A stretch of 64,000 nucleotides of DNA from Nakamurella leprariae (GTDB lineage: Bacteria; Actinomycetota; Actinomycetes; Mycobacteriales; Nakamurellaceae): the NCBI RefSeq assembly GCF_016918035.1, contig NZ_JAERWK010000007.1, positions 53,538-117,537 of the forward strand, given 5' to 3'. Below are positions 8,997 through 20,463 of this stretch, piece by piece. The translations under genes were made by a program, and so were the position numbers. Every line of letters begins with the position of its first letter. Within the stretch, counting starts at the first letter, position 1. A model generated the notes under the pieces. It made no database searches, was not told where the DNA came from, and saw only the letters and a list, made by a program, of their open reading frames with translations.

Positions 8997-10246
8997 CCAG
9001 CCCGTTGACGAGCCCGCGGTCGAGCGCCGCCGACATCACCGCACGGGCCGCCGCCCTCGACGCCGCCGATCCGCTGCGCGGCCTGCGCGAGCGCTTCCTC
9101 ACCCCGGACGAGGTCGTCGCCTACCTGGACGGCAACTCCCTGGGTCGTCCGCTGCGCGAGACGCCCCGCCGGGTCTCCGATTTCGTCCGCGACGCGTGGG
9201 GGGGCCGGCTCATCCGGGGGTGGGACGAGCAGTGGATGGACGCACCCACCCGCGTGGGTGACCGACTGGCCGAGGTCGCGTTGGGCGCCGCGGCCGGCCA
9301 GACGTTCATCGGTGACTCCACCTCGGTGCTGCTCTACAAGCTGATCCGGGCCGCGATCGCCGCCCGGCCCGGCCGGCGCGAGATCGTCGTGGACCGCGAC
9401 AACTTCCCCACCGACCGGTTCCTGGTCGAGGGCATCGCCGCCGAGTGCGGACTGGACATCCGGTGGGTGCCGAGCGCCGCGGACGCCGGCGTCCGCCCGC
9501 AGGACCTGGCCCCGCTGCTCGGCCCGGACACCGCCGTGGTCGTGCTGAGCCACGTGGCCTACCGGTCCGGCTTCCTGGCCGACGCCGCCGCGATCACCGC
9601 CCAGGTGCACGACGCAGGCGGCCTGATGCTCTGGGACCTGTGCCACTCCGTCGGCGTGGTGTCCACCGAACTGGACCGCTGGAGCGTCGATCTGGCCGTC
9701 GGCTGCACCTACAAGTACCTCAACGGCGGGCCTGGATCACCCGCCTTCGGGTACGTCCGGGCCGACCTGCAGGAGGAACTGCGGCAACCGCTGCAGGGCT
9801 GGATGGGCGCGGCCGACCCGTTCGACATGGCCGAGTCCTATCGGCCGGCCCCGGGCATCCGCCGGTTCCTGACCGGCACCCCGTCGATCCTGGCCATGCA
9901 GCCGATGCTCGGCATGATCGAGCTGATCGCGCAGGCCGGGATCCCGGCCGTCCGGGCGAAGTCGGTGACGCTCACCGAGTTCGCGCTCGACCTGGTCGAC
10001 GAGCAGCTGGTGCCGTCCGGCGTCCGGCTGGCCAGCCCGCGGGACGCCGACCGGCGCGGCTCGCACGTCACCGTCGACCACCCGGCCTTCCGCGCGGTGA
10101 CCCAGCGACTGTGGGACCGCGGCGTCATTCCGGACTTCCGGCCGCCGGACGGGCTGCGCATCGGCCTGTCCCCGCTCAGCACCAGCTTCGCCGAGGTGGC
10201 CGCCGGCATCGGTGCGGTGGCGACGGCGCTGCGCGAACTCGGATGA
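8993..10246 (+). CDS. kynU: Kynureninase
   Basis: A fold-type I PLP enzyme that cleaves kynurenine to anthranilate and alanine, 417 residues if it starts at TTG 8993 (LTSPLTSPRSSAADI), which overlaps the kynA stop as TTGA; another TTG lies four codons downstream. Landmarks are YLDGNSLGRP, the WDEQWMDAP segment, GDSTSVLLYKL (cofactor phosphate), LSHVAYRSG, WDLCHSVG (the PLP-binding Asp) and CTYKYLNGGPG, with K241 as the Schiff-base lysine. Next comes a PaaX-like gene overlapping by ATGA. With kynA it would channel tryptophan toward anthranilate. Confidence 0.95.
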   Translation: MTSPLTSPRSSAADITARAAALDAADPLRGLRERFLTPDEVVAYLDGNSLGRPLRETPRRVSDFVRDAWGGRLIRGWDEQWMDAPTRVGDRLAEVALGAAAGQTFIGDSTSVLLYKLIRAAIAARPGRREIVVDRDNFPTDRFLVEGIAAECGLDIRWVPSAADAGVRPQDLAPLLGPDTAVVVLSHVAYRSGFLADAAAITAQVHDAGGLMLWDLCHSVGVVSTELDRWSVDLAVGCTYKYLNGGPGSPAFGYVRADLQEELRQPLQGWMGAADPFDMAESYRPAPGIRRFLTGTPSILAMQPMLGMIELIAQAGIPAVRAKSVTLTEFALDLVDEQLVPSGVRLASPRDADRRGSHVTVDHPAFRAVTQRLWDRGVIPDFRPPDGLRIGLSPLSTSFAEVAAGIGAVATALRELG

Positions 10247-11112
10247 GCGAGCTCGCCACGACCGGAGGAGGGCCCTCCGTGCTGGAGGATCTCGACGCCC
10301 GGCCGGGCAGCGGCACGTCCCTGCTGCGCACCGTGATCGGGTTGGCGCTGCGCGACCTGGGCGGTTGGATCGCCACCCCGCACCTGCTGACCCTGCTGGA
10401 GGCGGTCGGGGTGTCCGCCGCGGTGGGCCGCACCACGGTGAGCCGCCTGAAGGCCAAGGGGGTGCTCGCCACTCAGCAGGTGGGCGGGGTGGCCGGCTAC
10501 CGGGTGACCCCGACGGCGGAGGCGATGCTGCGGCGCGGAGACCGCCGGATCTTCGCCACCGGCCGCGCCGCGGCCGCGGACCCGTGGTGCCTGGTCGCAT
10601 TCAGCATCCCGGAGTCCGAACGGGACCGCCGCCACCAGCTTCGCCGCCGGCTCACCGGGATCGGTTGCGGCACGGTGGCTCCCGGATTGTGGATCGCCCC
10701 CGACCGGCTCCGCCCGGAGGTGCGCGCGGTCATCGACGAGCTGGGTCTGGGCGAGCGCACCACGCTGTTCACCGGCGTCCCCGAGGTCGGCGGCCCGCTG
10801 TCCGACGCGGTGGCCCGGTGGTGGAACCTGCCCTCCGCCGCGGCCGCCGCCGGCGAGTTCCTGGCCGCGCACACCGGCGACGATCCGGCCGCCGGGACCG
10901 GTGTCCCGGACGGGCCGGCCGCGTTCGCGGTGCTGGTCCGGGCGGTCGACCGGTGGCGGGTGCTGCCGTACCTCGATCCCGGGCTGCCTGCCGCCTTGCT
11001 GCCGGACGGGTGGCCGGGGATCGCCGCGGCCGAGCTGTTCGGCCGGATCCGCGCCGGGTGCGCCCCGGCGGCGGCTGCGTGGGTGCGCTCGGTCGTCGCG
11101 ACCGGTCGGTGA
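10243..11112 (+). CDS. PaaX-family transcriptional regulator
   Basis: ATG 10243 overlaps the kynU stop (ATGA), giving 289 residues. The N-terminal third contains a winged helix (TPHLLTLLEAVGVSAAVGRTTVSRLKAKGVL), and the middle has the PaaX hallmark of a ferredoxin-like domain (WCLVAFSIPESERDRRHQLRRRL, then GLWIAPDRL). PaaX proteins repress aromatic-catabolism operons and respond to CoA thioesters or pathway intermediates. Its position as the last gene of kynA-kynU suggests feedback control of tryptophan degradation. A PaaX-type regulator in a kyn operon is not the usual arrangement (Lrp- or AsnC-like KynR is the known one in proteobacteria). Confidence 0.82.
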   Translation: MSELATTGGGPSVLEDLDARPGSGTSLLRTVIGLALRDLGGWIATPHLLTLLEAVGVSAAVGRTTVSRLKAKGVLATQQVGGVAGYRVTPTAEAMLRRGDRRIFATGRAAAADPWCLVAFSIPESERDRRHQLRRRLTGIGCGTVAPGLWIAPDRLRPEVRAVIDELGLGERTTLFTGVPEVGGPLSDAVARWWNLPSAAAAAGEFLAAHTGDDPAAGTGVPDGPAAFAVLVRAVDRWRVLPYLDPGLPAALLPDGWPGIAAAELFGRIRAGCAPAAAAWVRSVVATGR

Positions 11113-11160
11113 CGTCGGGTCGGTGATCTGGCCGACACACGCACGCGTCACCATGTCCGG

Positions 11161-11991
11161 ATGAGATCCGTCGACGCGGCCGCGACCGTGGCCTCCGTGC
11201 TGCCCACCGAGCGGTACCTGACCGCACTGCGCGCCGAGGTCGACCTCATCATCGATGCGCTGGCCGGACGGGACGGGCAGCCGCCGGCGCTCCGCTCGGC
11301 CGCCGTACCCGGCTGCCCCGACTGGGACGTCCTGCAGCTGGTGGCCCACACCGGTCGGGTGCACCGGTGGGCGGCGTCGGTGGTGGCCCAGGCGCTGCCG
11401 ACCCGGCCGCACCGCCAGGACGTGCCGCCCGAGCTGGACGATCCGGCCGACCTGCCCGACTGGTTCGCCGAGGGCGGGCAGGAACTGCTGCTGGCGCTGG
11501 CCGACGCCCCCGAGGACGTGCAGGCGTGGCGGCTGTTCGACTTCCCGCTGCCGGCCCGACTGTTCTGGGCCCGTCGGCAGACGCACGAGACGGTGGTCCA
11601 CCGGGTCGATCTGCAGGCCGCCCGCGCGGAACGCCCGCTCACGGACGCGGAAGCGCAGATCCCCGACGATCTCGCCCTGGACGGTGTCGACGAGCTGCTG
11701 TCGCTGTTCGCCACGTCGCCGCGCGCCGGGCTGCGGACCACCACCCCCGCCGTCATCACGGTGGCGCCGGACGGCACCGACCGCACCTGGTCGGTGCGCA
11801 CCGGCCCGGACACCGCACCCGAGCTGATCACCGACGTTCCAGCGCCCGACCTGCGGCTGTCCGGTTCACCGGCGGCCGTGTACCTGGGCCTGTGGAACCG
11901 CCTGGGCGGGGCGGACGGGACTGGCGACGGACTGCGCGTCGAGGGCGACGTCGACCTGTGGCGACAGTGGCGGGCGACCGTGCACGTCTGA
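11161..11991 (+). CDS. Maleylpyruvate isomerase/MDMPI-fold, mycothiol-dependent-type protein
   Basis: The protein of 276 residues has the two parts of the family: an N-terminal DinB/MDMPI four-helix bundle with metal-ligand histidines in QLVAHTGRVHRW and QTHETVVHRVDLQ, and a C-terminal SCP2-like beta domain (about 190-276) ending in EGDVDLWRQWRATVHV. Relatives use mycothiol as cofactor for isomerisation or act as thiol transferases; the substrate here is unknown. It follows the kyn operon by 48 bases and may be read through from it, but an unrelated promoter is equally possible. Confidence 0.82.
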   Translation: MRSVDAAATVASVLPTERYLTALRAEVDLIIDALAGRDGQPPALRSAAVPGCPDWDVLQLVAHTGRVHRWAASVVAQALPTRPHRQDVPPELDDPADLPDWFAEGGQELLLALADAPEDVQAWRLFDFPLPARLFWARRQTHETVVHRVDLQAARAERPLTDAEAQIPDDLALDGVDELLSLFATSPRAGLRTTTPAVITVAPDGTDRTWSVRTGPDTAPELITDVPAPDLRLSGSPAAVYLGLWNRLGGADGTGDGLRVEGDVDLWRQWRATVHV

Positions 11992-12011
11992 GGGATCGCT
12001 CTCCCGGTGGG

Positions 12012-12638
12012 TCAGCACCGGTGCCGCAGGACCGGGACGCCGGGCCCGGCCAGATCGTCCACTGCGGCGACGCGGCCGGTCATCGCCATGATCAGCGACA
12101 GGGTGGGTCCGATGACCACCGGTCCGCGACCGGTGGCGAACGGGCCGTCGCTGGCCTGCAGCTCCAGCCCGGCCACCCGGCGCCGGGCGACCACCACCTG
12201 ATCCGTGCCCGCGTAGTGGGCGGCTACCCGGGTCAGCGTGTCGATCGGGTGGTCCCCGACGAGGCCCAGCGGGCGGCGGATGTCGGTCCCGTGGACCACC
12301 ACCTCGCCGAGCAGCGCGAGCTTCGGCAGCGGCGGCGCCGTCGTGCTCGTCACGGTGGCGCAGAACCGGCGCAGCGTGTCCGCCCCCGAGTCGCCGAGCT
12401 GCTCGGCCAGCCGCATGGCCACCTGCCGGTCGAAGTCGAAGCGGCAGCGGATGACGCCGGCCAGCCACCGCGGTCCGCTCAGCACCCCGCTCACCGTGAG
12501 GTGGGCCACCGCGTCCCGGACCGTCCAGCCGTCGCACAGCGAGGGAGTGGCCCAGTCCGGTTCGTCGAGGTGCCGCAGGTCGTCGGCGAGGGCGGCCCGT
12601 TCGGCGTGGACGAGCGTCCACAGGTCGGCGTTGCTCAT
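12012..12638 (-). CDS. MDMPI-fold mycothiol-dependent-type enzyme (short form)
   Basis: A second member of the MDMPI family, on the opposite strand and converging with the first (20 bases between stops). From ATG 12638 (MSNADLWTLVHAERAAL) it has 208 residues; an in-frame ATG at 12665 would add nine. It shows the canonical LCDGWTVRDAVAHLT motif with a metal-ligand His, a second region LLGEVVVHGTDIRRPLG, and a C-terminal part (residues 155-208) containing the domain that usually ends these proteins. It probably performs a mycothiol-linked reaction; the substrate is unknown. The pair at 11161 and 12012 belong to different subfamilies and do not look like a recent duplication. Confidence 0.8.
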   Translation of the reverse strand: MSNADLWTLVHAERAALADDLRHLDEPDWATPSLCDGWTVRDAVAHLTVSGVLSGPRWLAGVIRCRFDFDRQVAMRLAEQLGDSGADTLRRFCATVTSTTAPPLPKLALLGEVVVHGTDIRRPLGLVGDHPIDTLTRVAAHYAGTDQVVVARRRVAGLELQASDGPFATGRGPVVIGPTLSLIMAMTGRVAAVDDLAGPGVPVLRHRC

Positions 12639-12788
12639 GAGTCGGCGGTCGGAGGCATGGTCCATGATCACTCGACCGGCCCCTGGGACCGGAATCATCG
12701 GCGCGTGGTGGGGTGACGGTCCGACCGATGAATCGGCCCACGCCCGGCAGTCGGACCGACGACCGCACCACCACCTCAGGAGGACACC

Positions 12789-13082
12789 GTGTCGTTCCAG
12801 GCCTACCTCGACACCGTCGAACGCAAGACCGGGCGCATCCCGCAGGAGATCGTCGACGCGGCGCACGCGCAGGGGTTCGGCGCCGACACCAAGGCGGGGG
12901 AGATCCTGGCCTGGCTGAAGACCGAGTACGACCTCGGCCGCGGTCACGGCATGGCGTTCGTGCACGTGATCAAGCAGGGTCCGCAGATCAGTGAGCGGCA
13001 CGTCGGGACCGACGGCGTCCACCGGGACGAGTCGAACCTGCTGCGACTGGACGGACTGGCCGCGCGGAACGCGGCGCAGTGA
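12789..13082 (+). CDS. DUF4287 domain protein
   Basis: A 97-residue cytoplasmic protein starting at GTG 12789, six bases after an AGGAGG ribosome site. It begins SFQAYLDTVERKTGRIPQE and continues FGADTKAGEILAWLKTEYDLGRGHGMAFVHVI, the complete DUF4287 pattern; no enzymatic activity is known for the family. Its final codon overlaps the next gene (GTGA), so it is translationally coupled to a YCII-type protein, which suggests a two-protein unit. Confidence 0.82.
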   Translation: MSFQAYLDTVERKTGRIPQEIVDAAHAQGFGADTKAGEILAWLKTEYDLGRGHGMAFVHVIKQGPQISERHVGTDGVHRDESNLLRLDGLAARNAAQ

Positions 13083-13420
13083 CCAAGTACCTGATCTCCT
13101 TCCCCAGCGGGGTCATGGACGCCACCACGGCGGAGATGCCGGCCGTCTCGGACGCCGCCCACGCCGTGGTCCGGGAGGCCAGGGCCGCCGGCGTCTGGGT
13201 GTTCGGCGGTGGCATCGACGAGGGCGTCCCGCCGGTGCTGGTCGACGGGGACGGCACGGTGACCGAGGGCACCTACCCGCAGACCGCGCGCATCGAGGGT
13301 GGCTACACCGTCCTGGACGTGCCGACCCGGGACGAGGCCGTGCGGTGGGCGGCGAAGATCGCGGTCGCCTGCCGGTGCCCGCAGGAGCTGCGCGCGTTCA
13401 TGGTCGACCCGGAGAGCTGA
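13079..13420 (+). CDS. YCII-related domain protein
   Basis: A 113-residue protein starting at GTG 13079 with a four-base overlap on the DUF4287 gene. The pattern MTKYLISFPSGVMD, then AHAVVREARAAGVWVFGGGID and a C-terminal DEAVRWAAKIAVACRCPQELRAF, is that of the dimeric alpha+beta barrel (YCII/DGPF) fold. Members include small dehydrochlorinases and proteins fused to ECF sigma factors; no catalytic role can be assigned here. It converges with the lipoprotein gene, whose stop is 15 bases away. Confidence 0.82.
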   Translation: MTKYLISFPSGVMDATTAEMPAVSDAAHAVVREARAAGVWVFGGGIDEGVPPVLVDGDGTVTEGTYPQTARIEGGYTVLDVPTRDEAVRWAAKIAVACRCPQELRAFMVDPES

Positions 13421-13435
13421 CCGCCCAACGACGGC

Positions 13436-14434
<999 letters not shown>

Positions 14435-14479
14435 CGGCCGATCATGGACGACAGCGCGGTCGTCCGCACGTCTGAGACG

Positions 14480-15094
14480 ATGACCCGCCCCGCCGTCCCC
14501 CTCGTCACCGCCCCGGAGCGTCCCGTGCGCCGTCTCGCCGTCTTCATCGCCTCGTCGAACGGGCACGACCCGGCGCACGCCGCCCTGACCGCCGAGGTGG
14601 GCGCGGAACTGGCCCGGCGCGGCATCGGCCTGGTCTACGGCGGTGGCCGGGCCGGGCTGATGGGGGTGCTGGCCGACAGCGCGCTGCGGGCGGGCGGTGA
14701 GGTCATCGGCGTCATCCCGCGGAGCATGGTCGAACGGGAGTGGATGCACGACGGGGTGAGCGAGCTGATCGTGTGCGGGTCGATGCACGAGCGCAAGGCG
14801 ATCATGGCCGACCGCGCCGACGCCTTCGCCGCCCTGCCCGGTGGGCTGGGCACGCTGGAGGAACTCTTCGAGGTGTGGTCCTGGCGTCAGCTCGGGTTCC
14901 ACGCCAAGCCGGTCGGGTTGCTGGACGCCGGCGGGTTCTGGACGCCGCTGCGGGACGCCCTGCGCGGCATCGTGGACGCCGGCTTCCTGGCCGGCGCCAC
15001 CCTGCAGGACCTGGCAGTGGCGCCCGATCTGCCCGGGCTGCTGGAGGCGCTCGACGCGCGCGTGCAGTCCACCGCACCGCCGGTCAAGGGCTGA
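14480..15094 (+). CDS. LOG family protein (TIGR00730-type Rossmann fold)
   Basis: From ATG 14480 the protein has 204 residues; GTG 14525, placed directly before RRLAVFIASS, is an alternative start nearer the family length. The signature LVYGGGRAGLMG and the catalytic PGGLGTLEELFEVWSW loop are intact, with HERKAIM between them. LOG proteins hydrolyse cytokinin riboside 5'-monophosphates or other nucleoside monophosphates to the free base and ribose 5-phosphate; in non-plant-associated actinobacteria the natural substrate is often AMP-like. It converges with purA, 20 bases away. Confidence 0.9.
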   Translation: MTRPAVPLVTAPERPVRRLAVFIASSNGHDPAHAALTAEVGAELARRGIGLVYGGGRAGLMGVLADSALRAGGEVIGVIPRSMVEREWMHDGVSELIVCGSMHERKAIMADRADAFAALPGGLGTLEELFEVWSWRQLGFHAKPVGLLDAGGFWTPLRDALRGIVDAGFLAGATLQDLAVAPDLPGLLEALDARVQSTAPPVKG

Positions 15095-15114
15095 CCCGCA
15101 CCGGCCGACCGGAG

Positions 15115-17215
<2,101 letters not shown>

Positions 17216-17242
17216 TCGGTCACCGGCCGGGCCGGCAGGACG

Positions 17243-18148
17243 TCAGCGCTGCTCCGGTGCGTCCAGGTTCGCGGCCGAGCCGACGATGAGCGGATCGGGC
17301 TGGCCGATCGAGTCGATGTCCTTGTCCGTGTACGGCAGCTGCGACAGGACGTGACGCAGGGCGTTGACCCGGGCGCGCTTCTTGTCGTTGCTCTTGATCA
17401 CGGTCCACGGCGCGTACGGCGTGTCCGTGTTCGCGAACATCGCCTCCTTGGCCGCGGTGTAGGAGTCCCACCTGTCCAGCGAGGCCAGGTCGGTGGGGCT
17501 CAGCTTCCACTGCCGGATGGGGTCGATCTCGCGGATCATGAACCGGGTGCGCTGTTCGTTCTGGGTCACCGAGAACCACAGCTTGATCAGGTGGGTGCCG
17601 CTGTCGGTGATCAGCTGCTCGAACGCCGGGGCGTCGCTGTAGAACGCCTCGTACTCGTCCCGGCTGCAGAAGCCCATGACCCGTTCCACGCCGGCCCGGT
17701 TGTACCAGGACCGGTCGAACAGGACGATCTCGCCGGCGGCCGGGAAGTGCGACACGTAGCGCTGGAAGTACCACTGGGTCCGCTCGCGGTCGGTCGGCTT
17801 CTCCAGCGCGATGACGTTCGAGCCGCGCGGATTCAGGTGCTCGGTGAACCGCTTGATCGTGCCTCCCTTGCCGGCGGCGTCCCGGCCCTCGAAGACGATG
17901 ATCAGCTTCTGACCGGTCTCCTTGACCCAGCGCTGCAGCTTGAGCAGCTCGATCTGGCATGCCCGCTTGGTCCGGTCGTACTCCCCGCGGGTCATCCGGT
18001 GGTCGTAGGGGTAGTCCTCCCGCCACGTCTCCACCGGGGTGCCGTCCGGCCGGACCAGGACCGGATCGTCGTGGTCGGAGTTGTCGACCGTGTACCCCGA
18101 CGCGTCGACCAGGCTGAACCGGGTCGGCGCGTCCTCCAGCTGCGTCAT
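17243..18148 (-). CDS. ppk2: Polyphosphate kinase 2 family protein
   Basis: ATG 18148 follows GGGGGAG at good spacing; a GTG 15 bases upstream is the alternative. The 301 residues form one PPK2 domain: Walker A FEGRDAAGKGGTIKRF, then LEKPTDRERTQWYFQRY, Walker B and lid VLFDRSWYNRAGVERVMGFC, and the C-terminal WTVIKSNDKKRARVN. The length indicates a single-domain enzyme that phosphorylates nucleoside di- or monophosphates with polyphosphate in the cytoplasm; class I (NDP-preferring) is likely from the intact lid motif, but I cannot prove it. Confidence 0.93.
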   Translation of the reverse strand: MTQLEDAPTRFSLVDASGYTVDNSDHDDPVLVRPDGTPVETWREDYPYDHRMTRGEYDRTKRACQIELLKLQRWVKETGQKLIIVFEGRDAAGKGGTIKRFTEHLNPRGSNVIALEKPTDRERTQWYFQRYVSHFPAAGEIVLFDRSWYNRAGVERVMGFCSRDEYEAFYSDAPAFEQLITDSGTHLIKLWFSVTQNEQRTRFMIREIDPIRQWKLSPTDLASLDRWDSYTAAKEAMFANTDTPYAPWTVIKSNDKKRARVNALRHVLSQLPYTDKDIDSIGQPDPLIVGSAANLDAPEQR

Positions 18149-18302
18149 GCGCTTCTCCCCCACACCCCTGCCAGCGTCTGCGGGTCCACGCTAGCCCGCG
18201 GGACCAGGCCGATCAGCGGCTCCGAGCGACTCGTCGCCGGCCCGACACGCACCGGCCACCCTGCGTTCAACGGGGTGGCCGGATGGCGGGAGCACTCGGC
18301 GG

Positions 18303-18719
18303 TCAGGGCAGCCGGTCGGCGGGGATGTCCGGGTCGGCGTCCAGCAGGAAGGCGCGGATGCGCTCGACCTCGTCGGTCTCCTCGAACAGGGCGGCAGCCT
18401 GACCCAGCGCCGACAGCGCGCGCAGGAACCCACGGTTCGGTTCGTGCGACCACGGCACCGGCCCGGCGCCCTTCCACCCGTTGCGCCGGAGCTGGTCGAG
18501 CGCCCGGTGGTACCCGGTCCGGGCGAAGGCGTAGCCGGCGACGTCGTCGCCGCGGTCCAGCGCCGCCTCGGCCAGCACGGCCCAGGCCAGGCTGGAGGTG
18601 GGCAGGTCCCGCACCACCGACTCGGCCGACTCACCGCCGTCCAACCGGGCCGCGGCCGGGTCGACGGGGAGGTGGATCGGCGGCGGGCCCAGCAGGTTGG
18701 CGTGCGTCATGCCGGTCAT
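18303..18719 (-). CDS. DUF3151 family protein
   Basis: A 138-residue protein (an in-frame ATG at 18710 is an alternative start) reading THANLLGPPPIHLPVDP, then SSLAWAVLAEAALDRGDDVAGYAFARTGYHRALDQLRRNGWKGAGPVPW and RGFLRALSALGQAAALF. This is the full pattern of the actinobacterial DUF3151 family (the Rv0360c type), a TPR-like helical protein without known activity. It lies near purA as in mycobacteria, which strengthens the call. About 155 bases of unassigned sequence separate it from ppk2. Confidence 0.85.
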   Translation of the reverse strand: MTGMTHANLLGPPPIHLPVDPAAARLDGGESAESVVRDLPTSSLAWAVLAEAALDRGDDVAGYAFARTGYHRALDQLRRNGWKGAGPVPWSHEPNRGFLRALSALGQAAALFEETDEVERIRAFLLDADPDIPADRLP

Positions 18720-18743
18720 CCTGCCGCAGGCCCGCCGCCGCCC

Positions 18744-19034
18744 TCACCCCAGGAACTGCGCCGCCATGGCCGCGTCCACCTGCCGGTACTGCTCACTGGC
18801 CCCGGCCACCGCGTCGGCCAGCGCCCGCAGGGTCAGCTGCCGGTCGGCGGCCGAGGCATCCCAGCGGGCCTTGAGTCCGCGGTAGGCGACCAGGGTCTCC
18901 GCCTGCATGTCCGCGGTCGCGGCCACGGTGGCGTCCAGTTCGCCGAGCAGCTGCTCGATCCGGCCCCAGGTGGCCACCAGCCCGTCGTGCCCCGCGGCCA
19001 TGGCCGCGTAGTTGACCTCGATGACCGCCATCAC
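18744..19034 (-). CDS. WXG100/ESAT-6-like protein
   Basis: A 96-residue all-helical protein (MMAVIEVNYAAMAAGHDGLVATWGRIEQLLGELDATVAA..., with A-R-W-D-A at the turn). Size, Ala richness and the single tryptophan at the helix-helix turn match the WXG100 superfamily, although the motif is WDA rather than WxG. It overlaps the upstream gene by four bases (ATGA), so the two are probably cotranslated and form a heterodimer, as EsxA/EsxB do. No ESX/T7SS ATPase or PPE gene is visible nearby; secretion would need a system elsewhere. Confidence 0.72.
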   Translation of the reverse strand: MMAVIEVNYAAMAAGHDGLVATWGRIEQLLGELDATVAATADMQAETLVAYRGLKARWDASAADRQLTLRALADAVAGASEQYRQVDAAMAAQFLG

Positions 19035-19330
19035 GCCACCGCCGGCATGGCCCCGGCCAGGGCCGACTCGGCCGCGTCGAACTGCTGCGCGGTGCTGGTC
19101 AGCGAGGAGCCGTGGGTGAGCAGAGCGTCCTTGAGCGTCGCCGCCGCCGCCAGGTGACCCTCCATGGCCGCGGCGAACCGCGGCGCCGCCTCGCTCGACT
19201 GCCAGCCGGCGCGCAGGTCGGCGAGCAGGCCGTGCATGGTGCCGATCTCACCGGCCAGCCGACCGCCGATGTCGGTGGCGGCGCCGCCGGTGGCCGCGAT
19301 CCGTTCCGTGGTGATCGAGAAGCCTTGCAT
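19031..19330 (-). CDS. WXG100/ESAT-6-like protein, partner of 18744
   Basis: A 99-residue helical protein from ATG 19330 (MQGFSITTERIAATGGAATDIGG...). The turn reads LRAGWQSSEAAPRF, with a W-Q-S where WxG is expected, again a divergent WXG100 protein. The two helices run about residues 5-42 and 49-95. It is translated first and its last bases overlap the start of the second protein, the normal order of a coupled Esx pair. A toxin antigen or an LXG/PE-type partner is absent, so the function is open. Confidence 0.72.
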   Translation of the reverse strand: MQGFSITTERIAATGGAATDIGGRLAGEIGTMHGLLADLRAGWQSSEAAPRFAAAMEGHLAAAATLKDALLTHGSSLTSTAQQFDAAESALAGAMPAVA

Positions 19331-19475
19331 GTCGACGTCCTTCCGACGAGCGATCCATCCGGCCGGGCCGGGCGGGGCCGGTGCTCCGGCCGGGGACCAT
19401 GCTCGGTCGTCGAAACGCCGCGCCGGTCGTCGCGCCGGTCGCCGTGTGGACAACCCGGCCATGGGGACAACCCGG

Positions 19476-19955
19476 TCACGTCCCCGGATCGGGCTCCGGC
19501 TCCCGGCGCTCAGCCCGGGCGCGCGCTCGCTCGTGCGCGTCCCGCAGCAGGGCCAGCACGGTGGCCGAGGTCCGCTCCCCCGGGTTGACCACCGACACCC
19601 AGCCCAAGGCTCCGTACACCGGGTGGGGCAGCATCACATCCGCGACGGCGAAGTCCCAGCGGTCCGAGATGTGGCGGGTGTCCTCGCCGGTCAGCTCGGC
19701 GAACCGGGCCCGGCCCACGTGGACGTTCACCCGCCAGCGGTCGGGCGGGTCCAGGTCGGACCGGTCGTCGTCCGGGTAGTCCTTGGTCACCACGGTGGCG
19801 TACGGCTGCACCCGCTCGGGCACCGCGCCGTCGGCGGACCAGTACAGGAAGTGGTCGCCCCAGGCGATCTCCGGGGCGCCACTGGCCTCGTCGGGCGCCA
19901 GGTCGAGCACACCGTCGAACCCGTGGACCGTCTCGAGCAGGTGTTCCAGCTCCAT
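19476..19955 (-). CDS. DUF6194 family protein
   Basis: From ATG 19955 (MELEHLLETVHGFDGV) the protein has 159 residues. The pattern APEIAWGDHFLYWSADG, PYATVVTKDYPDDDRSDLDPPDRWRVNVHVGRARFAEL, then DVMLPHPVYGALGWVSVVNPGERT and a basic tail fits DUF6194, a cytoplasmic actinobacterial family with a luciferase-like or YjbR-like MmcQ fold appearance. No catalytic residues are established. It stands alone between the WXG100 pair and the F420-dependent oxidoreductase. Confidence 0.72.
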   Translation of the reverse strand: MELEHLLETVHGFDGVLDLAPDEASGAPEIAWGDHFLYWSADGAVPERVQPYATVVTKDYPDDDRSDLDPPDRWRVNVHVGRARFAELTGEDTRHISDRWDFAVADVMLPHPVYGALGWVSVVNPGERTSATVLALLRDAHERARARAERREPEPDPGT

Positions 19956-20002
19956 GAGTCCAGTCTGGACGATCACCCGCGCCGCCGAGTCAGCGGCTGA
20001 TG

Positions 20003-20437
20003 TCAGCGGCTGATGTCAGCGCCGTAGATCCGCTCGATCTGCAGGCGCATCAGCACCCGCCGGTCGGCCACCATCACCCGGCGGTACTCGTCCCAGTCCG
20101 GGTGCTCGCCGGCCGCGGCCCGGTAGTAGTCGACCAGGGCCTGCACCTCCGCGCTGTCCGCGTCGACGCCTGGGCCGGTGAGCGTGACCGCGCCCTCGAC
20201 GGTCGCCCACGACCAGCCGTCGCTGCTGGTCACCTCGAGCGCCGCCCGCGGGTCGCGCCGCAAATTGGCCGTCTTGGCCCGGCCCTCGGTCATCGAGACG
20301 AACACCGCGCCGGCGTCCCGGTCGTACCAGGGGGTCACCGGCGACAGCTGCGGCAGGCCGTTGGCCTTGATCGTGGCCAGTACGCCGAGCTTGGCCGAGG
20401 CCAGCAGCTCGTGCGGGTCGAATGCGGTGTCCGCCAT
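20003..20437 (-). CDS. PPOX-class F420-dependent oxidoreductase
   Basis: From ATG 20437 (good GGAGGACC ribosome site) the protein has 144 residues of split beta-barrel: LLASAKLGVLATIKANGLPQLSPVTPWYDRDAGAVFVSM, then GRAKTANLRRDPRAALEV and WATVEGAVTLTG, with a C-terminal VMVADRRVLMRLQIERIYGADIS. This is the pattern of the F420H2-dependent pyridoxamine-phosphate-oxidase-like reductases. It lies 26 bases downstream of fbiC on the same strand, so cofactor synthesis and a cofactor user are probably one transcript. Confidence 0.87.
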   Translation of the reverse strand: MADTAFDPHELLASAKLGVLATIKANGLPQLSPVTPWYDRDAGAVFVSMTEGRAKTANLRRDPRAALEVTSSDGWSWATVEGAVTLTGPGVDADSAEVQALVDYYRAAAGEHPDWDEYRRVMVADRRVLMRLQIERIYGADISR

Positions 20438-20463
20438 GGAGGTCCTCCGGGTCGGGGTGGTCG

